Shown in pieces: positions 23,857 to 32,226 of a stretch of 37,170 nucleotides of DNA (its first letter is position 1; every line of letters starts with the position of its first letter). Under the pieces are notes generated by a model. It was not told the origin of the DNA and made no database searches. It saw only the letters and a program-made list of their open reading frames with translations. The position numbers and the translations under genes are program-made. Source of the DNA: JACJYC01 sp964558465 (GTDB lineage: Bacteria > Bacteroidota > Bacteroidia > Chitinophagales > Saprospiraceae); the NCBI GenBank assembly GCA_964558465.1, contig CAZLEF010000069.1:1-37170 (forward strand), written 5' to 3'.

Positions 23857-24459
23857 ATGCTCTTTAGAAACCTCCTTTCCCTCGTTTTCTTTTCATCCCT
23901 GTTTTTTGCCGTCTCCTGCGGTACCGGCGCCTCGTCCGGCAAAGACCAACCGACAGCAGCCGACTCCGCCGCCATTCAGATCCCTGCGCCGGAGGACACA
24001 CCCGACGAATCCGAAGATAAAACCAAACGGCCCAGCCCGGTCCGGCAAGCCACCGGAACCATCGGCGATGTCACAGTGACCGTCGATTACGGCAGCCCTT
24101 CCGTTAAAGGCCGCAAGATCTGGGGCGAACTGGTGCCCTTCGGTGAAATGTGGCGTACCGGCGCCAACGAAGCCACGACCATCACCGTCTCCAAAGCCGT
24201 CATGGTGGAAGGACAGGCGCTTCCGGCCGGCAAATACGCCTTGTTCACCATTCCCAACAAAGACAAATGGGTGATCATCTTCAACAAAAATGCGGACCAA
24301 TGGGGCAATTATGACTATGATCAGAACCTCGACGCCCTACGTGTTGAAGTCAAACCCATGCCCCTCGATCAATCCGTTGAAGCCCTCGAATTTGCGGTCG
24401 AAAATGGGCAAGTGACCCTGAAATGGGAAAAAATGAGCGTCGCTTTTAAGATTAATTAA
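23857..24459 (+). CDS. DUF2911 lipoprotein
   Basis: 200 residues. A lipoprotein signal peptide ends at the cysteine in FFAVSCGTG (about residue 21), so the mature protein should be lipid-anchored. A Ser/Glu/Pro-rich linker follows to about residue 65. The DUF2911 domain then reads VTVTVDYGSPSVKGRKIWGE, followed by PFGEMWRTGANEATTI and LPAGKYALFTIPN, all hallmarks of the family, and ends in the usual beta strand KMSVAFKIN. The family is common in Bacteroidota and its biochemical function is unknown. It is downstream of tmRNA but separated by a T-run and the heptamer array, so it is probably transcribed separately. Confidence 0.92.
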   Translation: MLFRNLLSLVFFSSLFFAVSCGTGASSGKDQPTAADSAAIQIPAPEDTPDESEDKTKRPSPVRQATGTIGDVTVTVDYGSPSVKGRKIWGELVPFGEMWRTGANEATTITVSKAVMVEGQALPAGKYALFTIPNKDKWVIIFNKNADQWGNYDYDQNLDALRVEVKPMPLDQSVEALEFAVENGQVTLKWEKMSVAFKIN

Positions 24460-24472
24460 CCGGCTTCGGTTG

Positions 24473-24507
24473 GCAGTTGGCAGATGTTGCAAAAGGCTGC
24501 CAACTGC
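24473..24507. terminator. hairpin of TTGGCAG/CTGCCAA heptamers
   Basis: GCAGTTGGCAG (24473-24483) and CTGCCAACTGC (24497-24507) form perfect 11-bp arms around 13 bases. More CTGCCAACTGCAGA units follow to 24540. It lies 13 bases after the DUF2911 stop codon and upstream of the next gene on the same strand, so it may reduce read-through. No U-run follows, so a terminator call is tentative. Confidence 0.45.
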
Positions 24508-24548
24508 AGACTGAAGACTGCCAACTGCAGACTGCCAACTAAAAAAGA

Positions 24549-24854
24549 ATGCTCCTCCAACTCCTCCTCTTCCTTATCATCGGCCTGTTTGCGGCGATGT
24601 TATTCCTCAATGTCTATTTCCGCATCAAGGTACTTCAGACCTATAAGAAACTGGTGCAGAACAAGGTAGAGTTCGGCGCTTCCCACTTGTTCAACAAACA
24701 GAAAATGGAGGCGGAGATCTATCCAAAATACCCGCATATGAAAAAGGACATCGAGACGTTTGTCAATCATTTGCGGTACTCCATCCGGATGGCTACGGTG
24801 CTGATCGCACTGATCACGTTGTTTGGGGGGGTGTTGATGTATTTTAGGAATTGA
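24549..24854 (+). CDS. small membrane protein, two predicted helices
   Basis: 101 residues. Helix 1 covers about residues 2-24 (LLQLLLFLIIGLFAAMLFLN) and helix 2 about 79-98 (MATVLIALITLFGGVLMYF). Between them is a basic, charged, probably cytoplasmic segment with two lysine-rich patches. I do not recognise a named domain; similar small proteins are found as hypothetical genes in Saprospiria. It follows the DUF2911 gene at a distance of about 90 bases containing a repeat hairpin. Hydrophobic ends, a normal ATG and a clean stop support a real gene. Confidence 0.7.
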   Translation: MLLQLLLFLIIGLFAAMLFLNVYFRIKVLQTYKKLVQNKVEFGASHLFNKQKMEAEIYPKYPHMKKDIETFVNHLRYSIRMATVLIALITLFGGVLMYFRN

Positions 24855-24898
24855 GGAACTGAGGAATCGAAGAATTGATTTTCGATTCCTCAGTTATA

Positions 24899-26866
24899 TT
24901 AATGCAAATCCTGCCGGGTAACTACGGTGCCAAACTCCCGTGCCAGCGCGGTCCGGATCTCTTCCAGTTTCAGGTGCACTTTCATATGGACCATTTGTTG
25001 TTCCAGATTACCTTCTTTTTGACGCCTGGACAGCAGGGCGAGATTTTCCTTTGACAAGCGGGTGATCTTAAACTGCCGGAACCGGTTGAGCCCTTGCAAG
25101 GTATCCTTTTCAAAATTTTCCTCGGGCATTTTCTGGCTTTGCAGCCGGATCTCGTAACGTTTTTCCCATCCTTCGCTGAATTCATAGGGAGAAGTGAGCA
25201 GGTCGGAGGTGAGTTGCCGGATCTTTTCGTCTTCGTGGTTGAGGAAATAATGGCTGTGGATCGGTTGACCGCCTGCGATCCTTTCGCGGGTTTCCATCAC
25301 GATCCGGTGGTAGAACGGGTTGTCGAAATATTCCAGGATATCGGCAATATTGGTCAGGATGTATTCTGCAATGGACACACCTGCCTTGGGGTCAAAGATC
25401 TTTTCCCCGGCTACGATCAGCAGGCGGACGATATCCCGTTCCTGGTATTCGTCGCCGATGGCTGCGGGTGGTTGGGCGGCGGGGTCATTCAGCGATTCCT
25501 CCCATTGTTCCGCCAGGAGTTCAGCGTCCTGGGCGGCAGAATCCGGGTGGGTTTTCCGGCGGTCCTGGGTCAGCCGTTTGGAGAGGGATTTGTTGACCTC
25601 GCCGACCAGCAATTGTTCACTCACTTCCACGATCCGGGCACATTCCCGCACGTAGAGGGCCCGTTTGATGGGGTCGGGTATGCGCCCGATGCTGCCCACG
25701 ATATCTTTGATCACCTCTGATTTCCGGACCGGGTCGCCGGCGGTTTCCTTCATCAGCAAGTCGGCCTTAAAGAGGACAAAATCCTTTGATTTATCAGCCA
25801 GGTATTCAGTAAACACCGATGCCCCGACGGATTGAAGGTACGAATCCGGGTCTTCTCCTTCCGGCAGCAGGACGATGCGAACGTTGAGGTCCTGCTCCAG
25901 CAAAAGATCAACCCCGCGCAAGGCGGCCTTGATGCCCGCGAAGTCGCCGTCATACAGGATTTTCACATTGGGCGTATACCGTTTGATCAGCCGGATCTGC
26001 TCGGTGGTGAGGGACGTTCCGCTGGAAGCCACTGTGTTTTGAATGCCGGCCTGGTGCAGAGAGATCACGTCGGTATAACCTTCCACCAGGATGCACTCAT
26101 CGGCCTGGCGAATGGCCTGTTTGGCAAAAAAAGCGCCGTAAAGCACCTTGCTTTTGTTGTAGATCTCTGTTTCCGGCGTGTTGATGTACTTGGGCGCCTT
26201 GACGTCTTTTTGCAGGATCCGGCCTGCAAACCCGATCACTTTGCCCGACAGGTTATGGATGGCAAACATCACCCGGTTTCGGAAAAAATCGCGTTGGTGT
26301 TGGGAGGTCAGGCCCACCTTTTGCAGGAAATCCAGGGTATGGCCCGCCTTCATGGCTGCTTCGGTGAGGGCAGCGGATTGCTCGGGCGCGAAACCCAGCC
26401 CGAATTTGCGGATGGTGTCTTCGCGGAATCCGCGTTTCTGGAAATAACTGAGGCCCACGCTTTTGCCCATATCCGTTTCAAAAAGCTGCCGCTCGTACCA
26501 TTCCAGGGCAAACTGGTTGACGATGTAAAGACTGTCGGTATGCTGGATCTCGGCCAGGACTTCGGGTGAAAGTTCCTTTTCCTCGATCTCGATATTGTAT
26601 TTGCGGGCCAGGTGGCGAATCGCTTCGGGAAAGGTGTAGTGCTCGTGGTCCATGAGAAACCGGACGGGGTCGCCCGATTTTCCGCAACCGAAACACTTGT
26701 ATATGTTTTTTGCAGGAGAAACCGTAAAGGAAGGCGTTTTTTCATTGTGAAAAGGGCAAAGCCCCAGCATATTGACACCCCGCCTTTTGAGGGTGACATA
26801 ATCCTGGACGACCTCTTCCACCTTGGCCGCCTCCATGACTTCCTGGACGGTTTTGTTGGCGATCAA
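24899..26866 (-). CDS. dnaG: DNA primase
   Basis: 655 residues. Makes RNA primers for replication in partnership with the DnaB helicase. The N-terminal CHC2 zinc finger is intact: C37 and H40 in GLCPFHNEK, C58 and C61 in YKCFGCGKSGD. The catalytic core contains the RNA polymerase motif EKSKVLYGAFF-like YNKSKVLYGAFFAKQAIR, and the TOPRIM domain follows with E in CILVEGYTDV and the acidic pair in KILYDGDFAG, roughly residues 258-340. The C-terminal 200 residues fit the helicase-interaction region. The start is TTG at 26866 (MIANKTVQEVMEAAKVEEVV), since no in-frame ATG lies near; the spacing to C37 fits DnaG proteins. A near-match promoter (TTG, 16 bases, TAATTTAG) lies at 26936-26910 on the minus strand. 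Confidence 0.96.
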   Translation of the reverse strand: MIANKTVQEVMEAAKVEEVVQDYVTLKRRGVNMLGLCPFHNEKTPSFTVSPAKNIYKCFGCGKSGDPVRFLMDHEHYTFPEAIRHLARKYNIEIEEKELSPEVLAEIQHTDSLYIVNQFALEWYERQLFETDMGKSVGLSYFQKRGFREDTIRKFGLGFAPEQSAALTEAAMKAGHTLDFLQKVGLTSQHQRDFFRNRVMFAIHNLSGKVIGFAGRILQKDVKAPKYINTPETEIYNKSKVLYGAFFAKQAIRQADECILVEGYTDVISLHQAGIQNTVASSGTSLTTEQIRLIKRYTPNVKILYDGDFAGIKAALRGVDLLLEQDLNVRIVLLPEGEDPDSYLQSVGASVFTEYLADKSKDFVLFKADLLMKETAGDPVRKSEVIKDIVGSIGRIPDPIKRALYVRECARIVEVSEQLLVGEVNKSLSKRLTQDRRKTHPDSAAQDAELLAEQWEESLNDPAAQPPAAIGDEYQERDIVRLLIVAGEKIFDPKAGVSIAEYILTNIADILEYFDNPFYHRIVMETRERIAGGQPIHSHYFLNHEDEKIRQLTSDLLTSPYEFSEGWEKRYEIRLQSQKMPEENFEKDTLQGLNRFRQFKITRLSKENLALLSRRQKEGNLEQQMVHMKVHLKLEEIRTALAREFGTVVTRQDLH

Positions 26867-27104
26867 TTTTTTTTTGGTTTTTAGATTGTTATTCAGCTAT
26901 TTTTCAGCTCTAAATTACGGATTATTTTTGTTTCAACCATACCTTGTGCTGAGCGGAGTCGAAGCACTCCCCTTTCATGCTGAGCGGATTTCATACTGAA
27001 CGTAGCCGACTCCGTCTGCCATAGGCGACTTCGTCGTCCGGAGGCCGAAGCACACTCACCTTCGCTCCGCCCGGGGGGATCCTGCCAAATAAATCTGGCG
27101 GATA
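26867..27104. repeat. intergenic region with a dispersed GAGCGGAGTCGAAGCA repeat
   Basis: TGCTGAGCGGAGTCGAAGCA at 26947-26966 and related pieces to about 27060 (TGCTGAGCGGATTTC, GGAGGCCGAAGCA) are relatives of the 49-bp repeat at 18198-18295. The remaining sequence carries the probable dnaG promoter. No gene seen. Confidence 0.65.
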
Positions 27105-28121
27105 CTAGACCTTCCGCAGCATCTTCAGCGTCTGTGCCAGCATGGGCTCCGTATAATCCAGGTGGGTCACAAAACGCACTGTTTGCGGGCCGAAAGGCGA
27201 AGCTTTGACTCCGTTGGCAGCCAGTTTTTCCAGGAAAGAGGCTGCGGTAAACGGTGGTTTGACGTCGAAGATAACGATATTGGATTGAACGGGGCGTACA
27301 TTTTCGACATCCGGCATTTGCGCAAGGGTTTGGCCCAGGATGCGTGCACGGTCGTTGTCTTCTTTCAGGCGTCCGATATGGTGATCGAGGGCATACAGGC
27401 CCGCAGCAGCGAGAAAACCCGCTTGCCGCATACCGCCGCCCATGACTTTCCGGAAACGCCTGGCCTGACGAATAAAATCGCGGTCGCCAATGAGAACGGA
27501 GCCCACAGGCGCGCCCAGTCCTTTCGACAAACAGATCGAAATGCTGTCAAAAAGCGGGCCGACATCGCGGGTGCTTTCGCCGGTCTCCACCAGGGCGTTG
27601 AACAGGCGGGCGCCGTCGAGGTGAATTTTGAGGCCCCGGCGCCGGCACAACTCACTCACCGGCTGCATTTCTCCCAGAGTATAAAAACTGCCGCCGCCCT
27701 TGTTGCAGGTATTTTCGAGCACCACCAGGCGGCTGAGGGGCAGCCAATCCTGTACGGGTTTGATGGCCGCCTCCACCTGAGCAGCGGTAATTTTACCGTT
27801 GGTTCCCTTGATCAGATTGATGGCGACGCCTGAATTGAAGGCATAGCCGCCCGTTTCGTATTGATAAACATGTGAAAATTCATCGCAGATCAATTCGTCC
27901 AGCGGTTGCGTATGGACTTTGATGGCGATCTGGTTGGTCATGGTACCGGAAGGGCAGAAGAGAGCAGCTTCTTTTCCAAACATGCCGGCCAAACGGGTTT
28001 CCAGGGCATTTACGGTGGGGTCTTCACCAAAAACATCGTCGCCCACTTCAGCCTTCATCATGGCCTGAAGCATGCCGGGTGTAGGTTTGGTGACCGTATC
28101 GCTGGTCAGGTTGATGTTCAT
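27105..28121 (-). CDS. ltaE: low-specificity L-threonine aldolase
   Basis: 338 residues. PLP-dependent aldolase that splits threonine or allo-threonine to glycine and acetaldehyde. The fold type I features are readable: SDTVTKPTPGML at the start, EVGDDVFGEDPTVNALE, FCPSGTMTNQIA near residue 57, HLDGARLFNA with the cofactor-binding aspartate, and the Schiff-base lysine in CLSKGLGAPVGS near residue 200. The length is right for the family. An exact -7 box (TATCTTTG) lies 18 bases upstream of the ATG, giving a very short leader. A 9-bp tandem array sits immediately upstream of the box. Confidence 0.94.
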   Translation of the reverse strand: MNINLTSDTVTKPTPGMLQAMMKAEVGDDVFGEDPTVNALETRLAGMFGKEAALFCPSGTMTNQIAIKVHTQPLDELICDEFSHVYQYETGGYAFNSGVAINLIKGTNGKITAAQVEAAIKPVQDWLPLSRLVVLENTCNKGGGSFYTLGEMQPVSELCRRRGLKIHLDGARLFNALVETGESTRDVGPLFDSISICLSKGLGAPVGSVLIGDRDFIRQARRFRKVMGGGMRQAGFLAAAGLYALDHHIGRLKEDNDRARILGQTLAQMPDVENVRPVQSNIVIFDVKPPFTAASFLEKLAANGVKASPFGPQTVRFVTHLDYTEPMLAQTLKMLRKV

Positions 28122-28138
28122 TGTTTGCTGGTTTTGGG

Positions 28139-28146
28139 CAAAGATA
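28139..28146 (-). promoter_or_regulatory. candidate promoter -7 box (TATCTTTG, minus strand)
   Basis: Exact TAnnTTTG match, with its near end 18 bases before the threonine aldolase ATG. The -33 position falls within the adjacent 9-bp tandem array. Confidence 0.4.
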
Positions 28147-28150
28147 AGGG

Positions 28151-28195
28151 TTTGGATTGTTTGGATTGTTTGGATTGTTTGGATTGTTTGGATTG
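28151..28195. repeat. 9-bp tandem array (TTTGGATTG x5)
   Basis: Five perfect copies, from 4 bases beyond the -7 box of the threonine aldolase promoter. Array length could change by slippage and alter the promoter. Related arrays are at 33118-33207 and 35173-35208. Confidence 0.95.
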
Positions 28196-28543
28196 TTTGG
28201 GGTTTGGAGTTTGGGGTTGTTCATGCGAATCAAGCTCATTGCGTTTGGTTACGCGTCCGGGATTGTTCAATATTGCTGCATCCGCGTTTTTAACACAAAG
28301 ACACAAGGGGAGGCGCAAAGTCACAATTTTCTGAACAGTCTCTCTTTGTGCGCTTTGTGAAACCTTTGAGTCCTTGTGTTGAGCTGCCCCCCCCACAAGC
28401 CCCCGTTTTAACTATTGATTCGCACGAACCATCATGAACCACAATAAACCACAAAAAACTTCAAATGAAACACCTCCGGAATCCCGAAAACAATTTGGCC
28501 AGTTTCTATTAATGCTTATTTTTACAGCATTTAAACCAACATT
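28196..28543. other. intergenic region with an ACACAAAGACACAAGG-type inverted repeat
   Basis: From 28292 (AACACAAAGACACAAGG) to 28380 (CCTTTGAGTCCTTGTGTT) an imperfect inverted repeat of about 89 bases can fold into a long interrupted stem, with smaller GCGCAAAGTCACAA and TTTGTGCGCTTTGTG arms inside. This looks like a dispersed intergenic palindromic repeat. A C-run follows at 28386-28393. No gene seen. Confidence 0.6.
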
Positions 28544-29524
28544 GTGCTGGCGATATTCCGAACCAATCAACTCCAACTGGGCATTGTACTGATCGTATAT
28601 GCATTTATGCTGTATGCATACGGTTTTTATTACCCGGTAAAATGGGCGCCGGAACACCCGGGCATTCTGGTTCGGTGGTTTTACGGCCTCGTTGGAGACC
28701 CTGCGGGCAACCTGGCCAGGTGGCTGGCGATCGGAATCATTTTTTTAAACGGTTTTTTGCTGAACTTTACAGTTGCCCGGCACCGGTTGGCAGATGAAGT
28801 CAATCTTTTTCCGGGTTTGTTTTTTATCCTGTTCAGCAGCCTGGTGCCGGGATTCCAGCAGTTATCCGCCTTGCATTTTGCCAACTTGTTTTTGTTGTTT
28901 GCGGTTGGCGAACTGATGAAAATTTACCGGGCGCCCGATTGTTCGGTTAATCTGCTGAATGCCGGGATATGGATCGGTATGGCAAGCCTTTGTTATTCCA
29001 CCTACCTGCTTTTTGTTTTCTGCGGGATTGCGGCGTTATTTACCTTGCGCGCGATCAAACTTAAAGAGTTGCTGGCTTTATTGCTCGGCTGTTCCTTGCC
29101 TTTGGCCTGGGCTGCTGTTTACGGATATTATACCGACAGCCTGGGATTTATCATGGAAAGGTGGCGGGCGGATTGGGGATTTGTGCTGAACAATGTTGCT
29201 CCTGGCCGGCCGGAAACCCGGCTGGTCTTCATCTTAACCATTTTATTGGTCCTGACCTTCCTGCTGAGCATGCGGAGGTACCTTTTGAAGAGTATTTTTG
29301 AAGTACAAAAAAAGATCAATCTGTTGTATTGGCTTTTATTGACCGCGGGTCTGACGATCCTTTTTCAGGGAACGGCGGGGCCGCAGCACTTCCTGGTACT
29401 GGCCCTGCCGGCAGGCATTTTCCTGGCTTTCAGCTTCAACAGCTTCAGCAGGCAGACCGCTGAAGTATTGCACCTGCTCGTCCTGGTGGGTGTGATTACC
29501 CTTCAGGTCATATTTGGGCCTTAG
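28544..29524 (+). CDS. polytopic membrane protein, DUF6427-like
   Basis: 326 residues with about nine to ten hydrophobic helices spread along the chain and few polar loops. The opening MLAIFRTNQLQLGIVLIVYA and the mid-chain block YLLFVFCGIAALFTLRAIKL resemble the DUF6427 family of Bacteroidota inner-membrane proteins of unknown function. The start is a GTG at 28544; an in-frame stop four codons upstream leaves no ATG. Upstream sequence TATTTTTA is one base from the promoter consensus. It is on the same strand as the PiT-like gene, 270 bases away with its own promoter box, so a shared transcript is not certain. Confidence 0.75.
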   Translation: MLAIFRTNQLQLGIVLIVYAFMLYAYGFYYPVKWAPEHPGILVRWFYGLVGDPAGNLARWLAIGIIFLNGFLLNFTVARHRLADEVNLFPGLFFILFSSLVPGFQQLSALHFANLFLLFAVGELMKIYRAPDCSVNLLNAGIWIGMASLCYSTYLLFVFCGIAALFTLRAIKLKELLALLLGCSLPLAWAAVYGYYTDSLGFIMERWRADWGFVLNNVAPGRPETRLVFILTILLVLTFLLSMRRYLLKSIFEVQKKINLLYWLLLTAGLTILFQGTAGPQHFLVLALPAGIFLAFSFNSFSRQTAEVLHLLVLVGVITLQVIFGP

Positions 29525-29700
29525 TCAGTTGACCGCACCACAGGCACACAGGCGTGTGAAATTATTTTTGACGCGGCCCTGAACGCCCACCCGTTCGAGA
29601 TGCCGGGGCCAGTGTAAACCATATGTTACCTCAAAATTAAATTATCTTAAATTCTGCTCATCCAGCCGTTTGGCGACGTCCGTTTACGCTGCCAGGACCG

Positions 29701-29708
29701 TAATTTTG
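29701..29708 (+). promoter_or_regulatory. candidate promoter -7 box (TAATTTTG)
   Basis: Exact TAnnTTTG match, 87 bases upstream of ATG 29796. Being inside the longer frame from 29670, it favours the later start. No TTTG at normal -33 spacing. Confidence 0.35.
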
Positions 29709-29795
29709 TCGTATATCCAGAATAGAACAACCTGCTCATTTCAGCGGGCGGCTGTTTCGGATGATCCCGGCGAAGGTCGGGTAAAAACACAAACC

Positions 29796-30761
29796 ATGGA
29801 TCCTGCAATCATCACGATGTGGATGGGTTTTGCGCTTGCCGGGTATTCGGTAGTCGGCAACGACAGCATTCAGACCCTGGGCACCTTCCTGAGTTCGAAC
29901 GAAGAAAAACCCTGGTATATACTTTGGCTTTTTGCCGGAGGTTTATTGACTTTTACGCTGCTTTACGGATGGCTCCAATACGGTGGAGACGTATCCTACA
30001 GCCGGCTTGAAAAATATCCTTTCCCCGAAAATTTCGGATGGCCCTATCTTTTGCCGCCCCTTGTATTGATCCTGCTGACACGAGGTGGATTTCCGGTGAG
30101 TACTACGTTTATTATCCTGACCTTTTTCAGCCCCCAGAACCTGGGCATGATGGTTACCAAATCTGTGATCGGATATCTGGTCGCTTTTGTTGCAGCTATT
30201 TTGTTGTATCTGGTGATTACGAAACTGGTTGAAAAGCGGTTCATTGAAAACCCGATTAAAACCCGGGAGAAACAGGTATGGACAACCTTGCAATGGCTAT
30301 CGACGGGTTTTTTATGGTGGCAATGGCTGATTCAGGATTTTGCCAATATTTATGCCTTCATGCCGCGTCAACTCAGCCCATTCCAGATGTTTGCATCCCT
30401 GGGGTTGTTATTGGTTGTTCTGGGTTATATCTTTTACAGCCGCGGAGGCAGCATTCAGAAAATAGTGAAGTCAAAAACCAACACCGTTGACCTTCGGTCA
30501 GCTACCATCATAGATTTTTCATATGGCCTGGTTTTGCTGTTTTTTTCTGAGTTGAACAATATCCCGATGAGCACGACCTGGGTTTTTATCGGGCTGCTGG
30601 CCGGCCGGGAACTGGCCCTCCGCTACCAGCTCCAGAACAAAATAGAATGGCCGATCTGGCGGATGATCGGAGGAGACCTGACAAAGGTCCTTTTTGGCCT
30701 TGCGGTAAGTATTGGCATGGTTTATATCATGCGCTGGATAACCCTGGGTTTAAATGTTTAG
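29796..30761 (+). CDS. membrane permease, distantly PiT (phosphate transporter)-like
   Basis: 321 residues from ATG 29796 (MDPAIITMWMGFALAGYSVV); an upstream ATG at 29670 would add 42 polar residues not expected before a first helix. About eight hydrophobic helices are visible. Two motifs point to the phosphate permease fold: GNDSIQTLGT in the first half, reminiscent of G-x-N-D-x-x-N-x-x-G, and NNIPMSTTWVFIGLLAGRE in the second half, like the P-x-S-T-T-H repeat. GGFPVSTTFII near residue 95 is a second STT block. These suggest an inverted-repeat anion or cation transporter, but the usual second GANDVAN motif is altered. The substrate is uncertain; phosphate is the best guess. Confidence 0.6.
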   Translation: MDPAIITMWMGFALAGYSVVGNDSIQTLGTFLSSNEEKPWYILWLFAGGLLTFTLLYGWLQYGGDVSYSRLEKYPFPENFGWPYLLPPLVLILLTRGGFPVSTTFIILTFFSPQNLGMMVTKSVIGYLVAFVAAILLYLVITKLVEKRFIENPIKTREKQVWTTLQWLSTGFLWWQWLIQDFANIYAFMPRQLSPFQMFASLGLLLVVLGYIFYSRGGSIQKIVKSKTNTVDLRSATIIDFSYGLVLLFFSELNNIPMSTTWVFIGLLAGRELALRYQLQNKIEWPIWRMIGGDLTKVLFGLAVSIGMVYIMRWITLGLNV

Positions 30762-30802
30762 CCATTTTTTTCTCCCGTCACCCGGAAAAATCCAAAGATT
30801 CG

Positions 30803-32110
30803 TCAGGATTTATCCGGGCGGGTATGTTTGATTTTCACTCCAAACAGGATCAGGATACTGACGACAAAAAACACCCCCAACGCCAGAATGCTGTATTTGA
30901 TGTCGCCGGTAATGACCTGTGCAAAACCAAAAATAAAGGTACCCAGAATGATCGCTACTTTTTCCAGAACGTCATAAAAGCTGAAATAAGAGGCTGTATC
31001 CGGTGTATTCTCGGGTATCAATTTGGAATAAGTGGACCTGGAAAGCGCCTGTATGCCGCCCATGACCATCCCGACCGCGCCGCCGAGCAGGTAAAACTGG
31101 AATTTATTGGTCAGAAAATAGGCGGTAAAACAAATGGCCGTCCAGATGATCAGCATGACAATGAGGGAGAATTTGTTTCCGCGCTGACCGGAAACCCAGG
31201 CAAACAGAAATGCCCCTCCAACCGCAACGATTTGCAGAATAAGCACCAAAATGATGAGGTCCTGCGTATTGAACTGAAGCTCAACCTCGGCAAAAGTGGA
31301 TGCCATAAAAAGGACCGTTTGGACACCCGCGCTGTAACAAAAAAATGCGGCTAGAAAACGGATCAGGTTGGGGCGGCGGGCGGCGTCGCGAAACACCTTT
31401 TTTAATTCCTGGTAGCCCTTCGAAATAATGCCGGGTTCGCTTTGGATCCGGTCATCCGCCGGGAGCCTGCTGAATGGGATCTGCGCGAAACCGAACCACC
31501 ACAATCCCACCATCAAAAATGCCAGCCGGACTGCCAGGTCGCCGTCTTCGGATAAACCAAAAGCAGTGGGGAACGTAATTATGACCAGGTTAATGATCAA
31601 CAACAGCACACTGCCGACGTACCCATACGCATACCCTCTGGCGCTGACCTGGTCATATTTGTCTTCCGATGCGATCTGCGGTAAAAAAGCATTGTAAAAA
31701 ACCAAAGCCCCGGCAAAGCCGATGATGCCCAGCATAAAGGCCACCGTCCCCAGGCTGACAGGACTGTTTTCGCGGTAAAAAAAGAGGGTAATACAGCCCA
31801 ATGAACCCACGGTGGTAAAAAATTTCATAAAAAACTTCTTCCTGCCGCTGTAATCCGCAATGCCGGACAGCAATGGGGAAACCAGCGCCAAAACCAGATA
31901 AGCCGCTGAAATGGCAAATGCGTACAAGGCGCTGTTCTCCACGTCAATCCCGAATACCGGTACGATATCCGGCGTAACATGCAGGTAATACGCCGGAAAA
32001 ACAGCCACGGTAATGACCAGGGCAAACGCGGAGTTCGCCCAATCAAAGATGGCCCAGCCGTTAATCATGCGGGGATCATTTAACGGGACATTCCCGGCAG
32101 GTGTTTTCAT
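30803..32110 (-). CDS. MFS transporter, UMF1/Atg22 family
   Basis: 435 residues from ATG 32110 (MKTPAGNVPLNDPRMINGWA). The family signature WAIFDWANSAFALVI follows at once, which supports this start over the ATG at 32188. About twelve helices are visible, with the conserved loop ISAAYLVLALVSPLLSGIAD and GRKKFFMKFF between the second and third, as in MFS carriers. Late motifs MGGIQALSRSTYSKLIPE and FSFYDVLEKVAIILG match bacterial Atg22-like proteins, often linked to amino-acid efflux. The transported compound cannot be stated. It is divergent from rimK; the two start codons are 116 bases apart. Confidence 0.9.
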   Translation of the reverse strand: MKTPAGNVPLNDPRMINGWAIFDWANSAFALVITVAVFPAYYLHVTPDIVPVFGIDVENSALYAFAISAAYLVLALVSPLLSGIADYSGRKKFFMKFFTTVGSLGCITLFFYRENSPVSLGTVAFMLGIIGFAGALVFYNAFLPQIASEDKYDQVSARGYAYGYVGSVLLLIINLVIITFPTAFGLSEDGDLAVRLAFLMVGLWWFGFAQIPFSRLPADDRIQSEPGIISKGYQELKKVFRDAARRPNLIRFLAAFFCYSAGVQTVLFMASTFAEVELQFNTQDLIILVLILQIVAVGGAFLFAWVSGQRGNKFSLIVMLIIWTAICFTAYFLTNKFQFYLLGGAVGMVMGGIQALSRSTYSKLIPENTPDTASYFSFYDVLEKVAIILGTFIFGFAQVITGDIKYSILALGVFFVVSILILFGVKIKHTRPDKS

Positions 32111-32226
32111 AGAATGGATTTGGCGTGATTTTGGCGCAAGATAAACAAATTGGCTTATCTTACCCGGCGAATTCGGCTTATTACCCAATCAAAACCGGGA
32201 ATAATGCCGGTCGAATTTCTTTTGTT

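Noticed and set aside
29670..29795. N-terminal extension of the PiT-like permease
   Set aside because: Polar, low-similarity residues before the first helix, overlapping an exact promoter -7 box.
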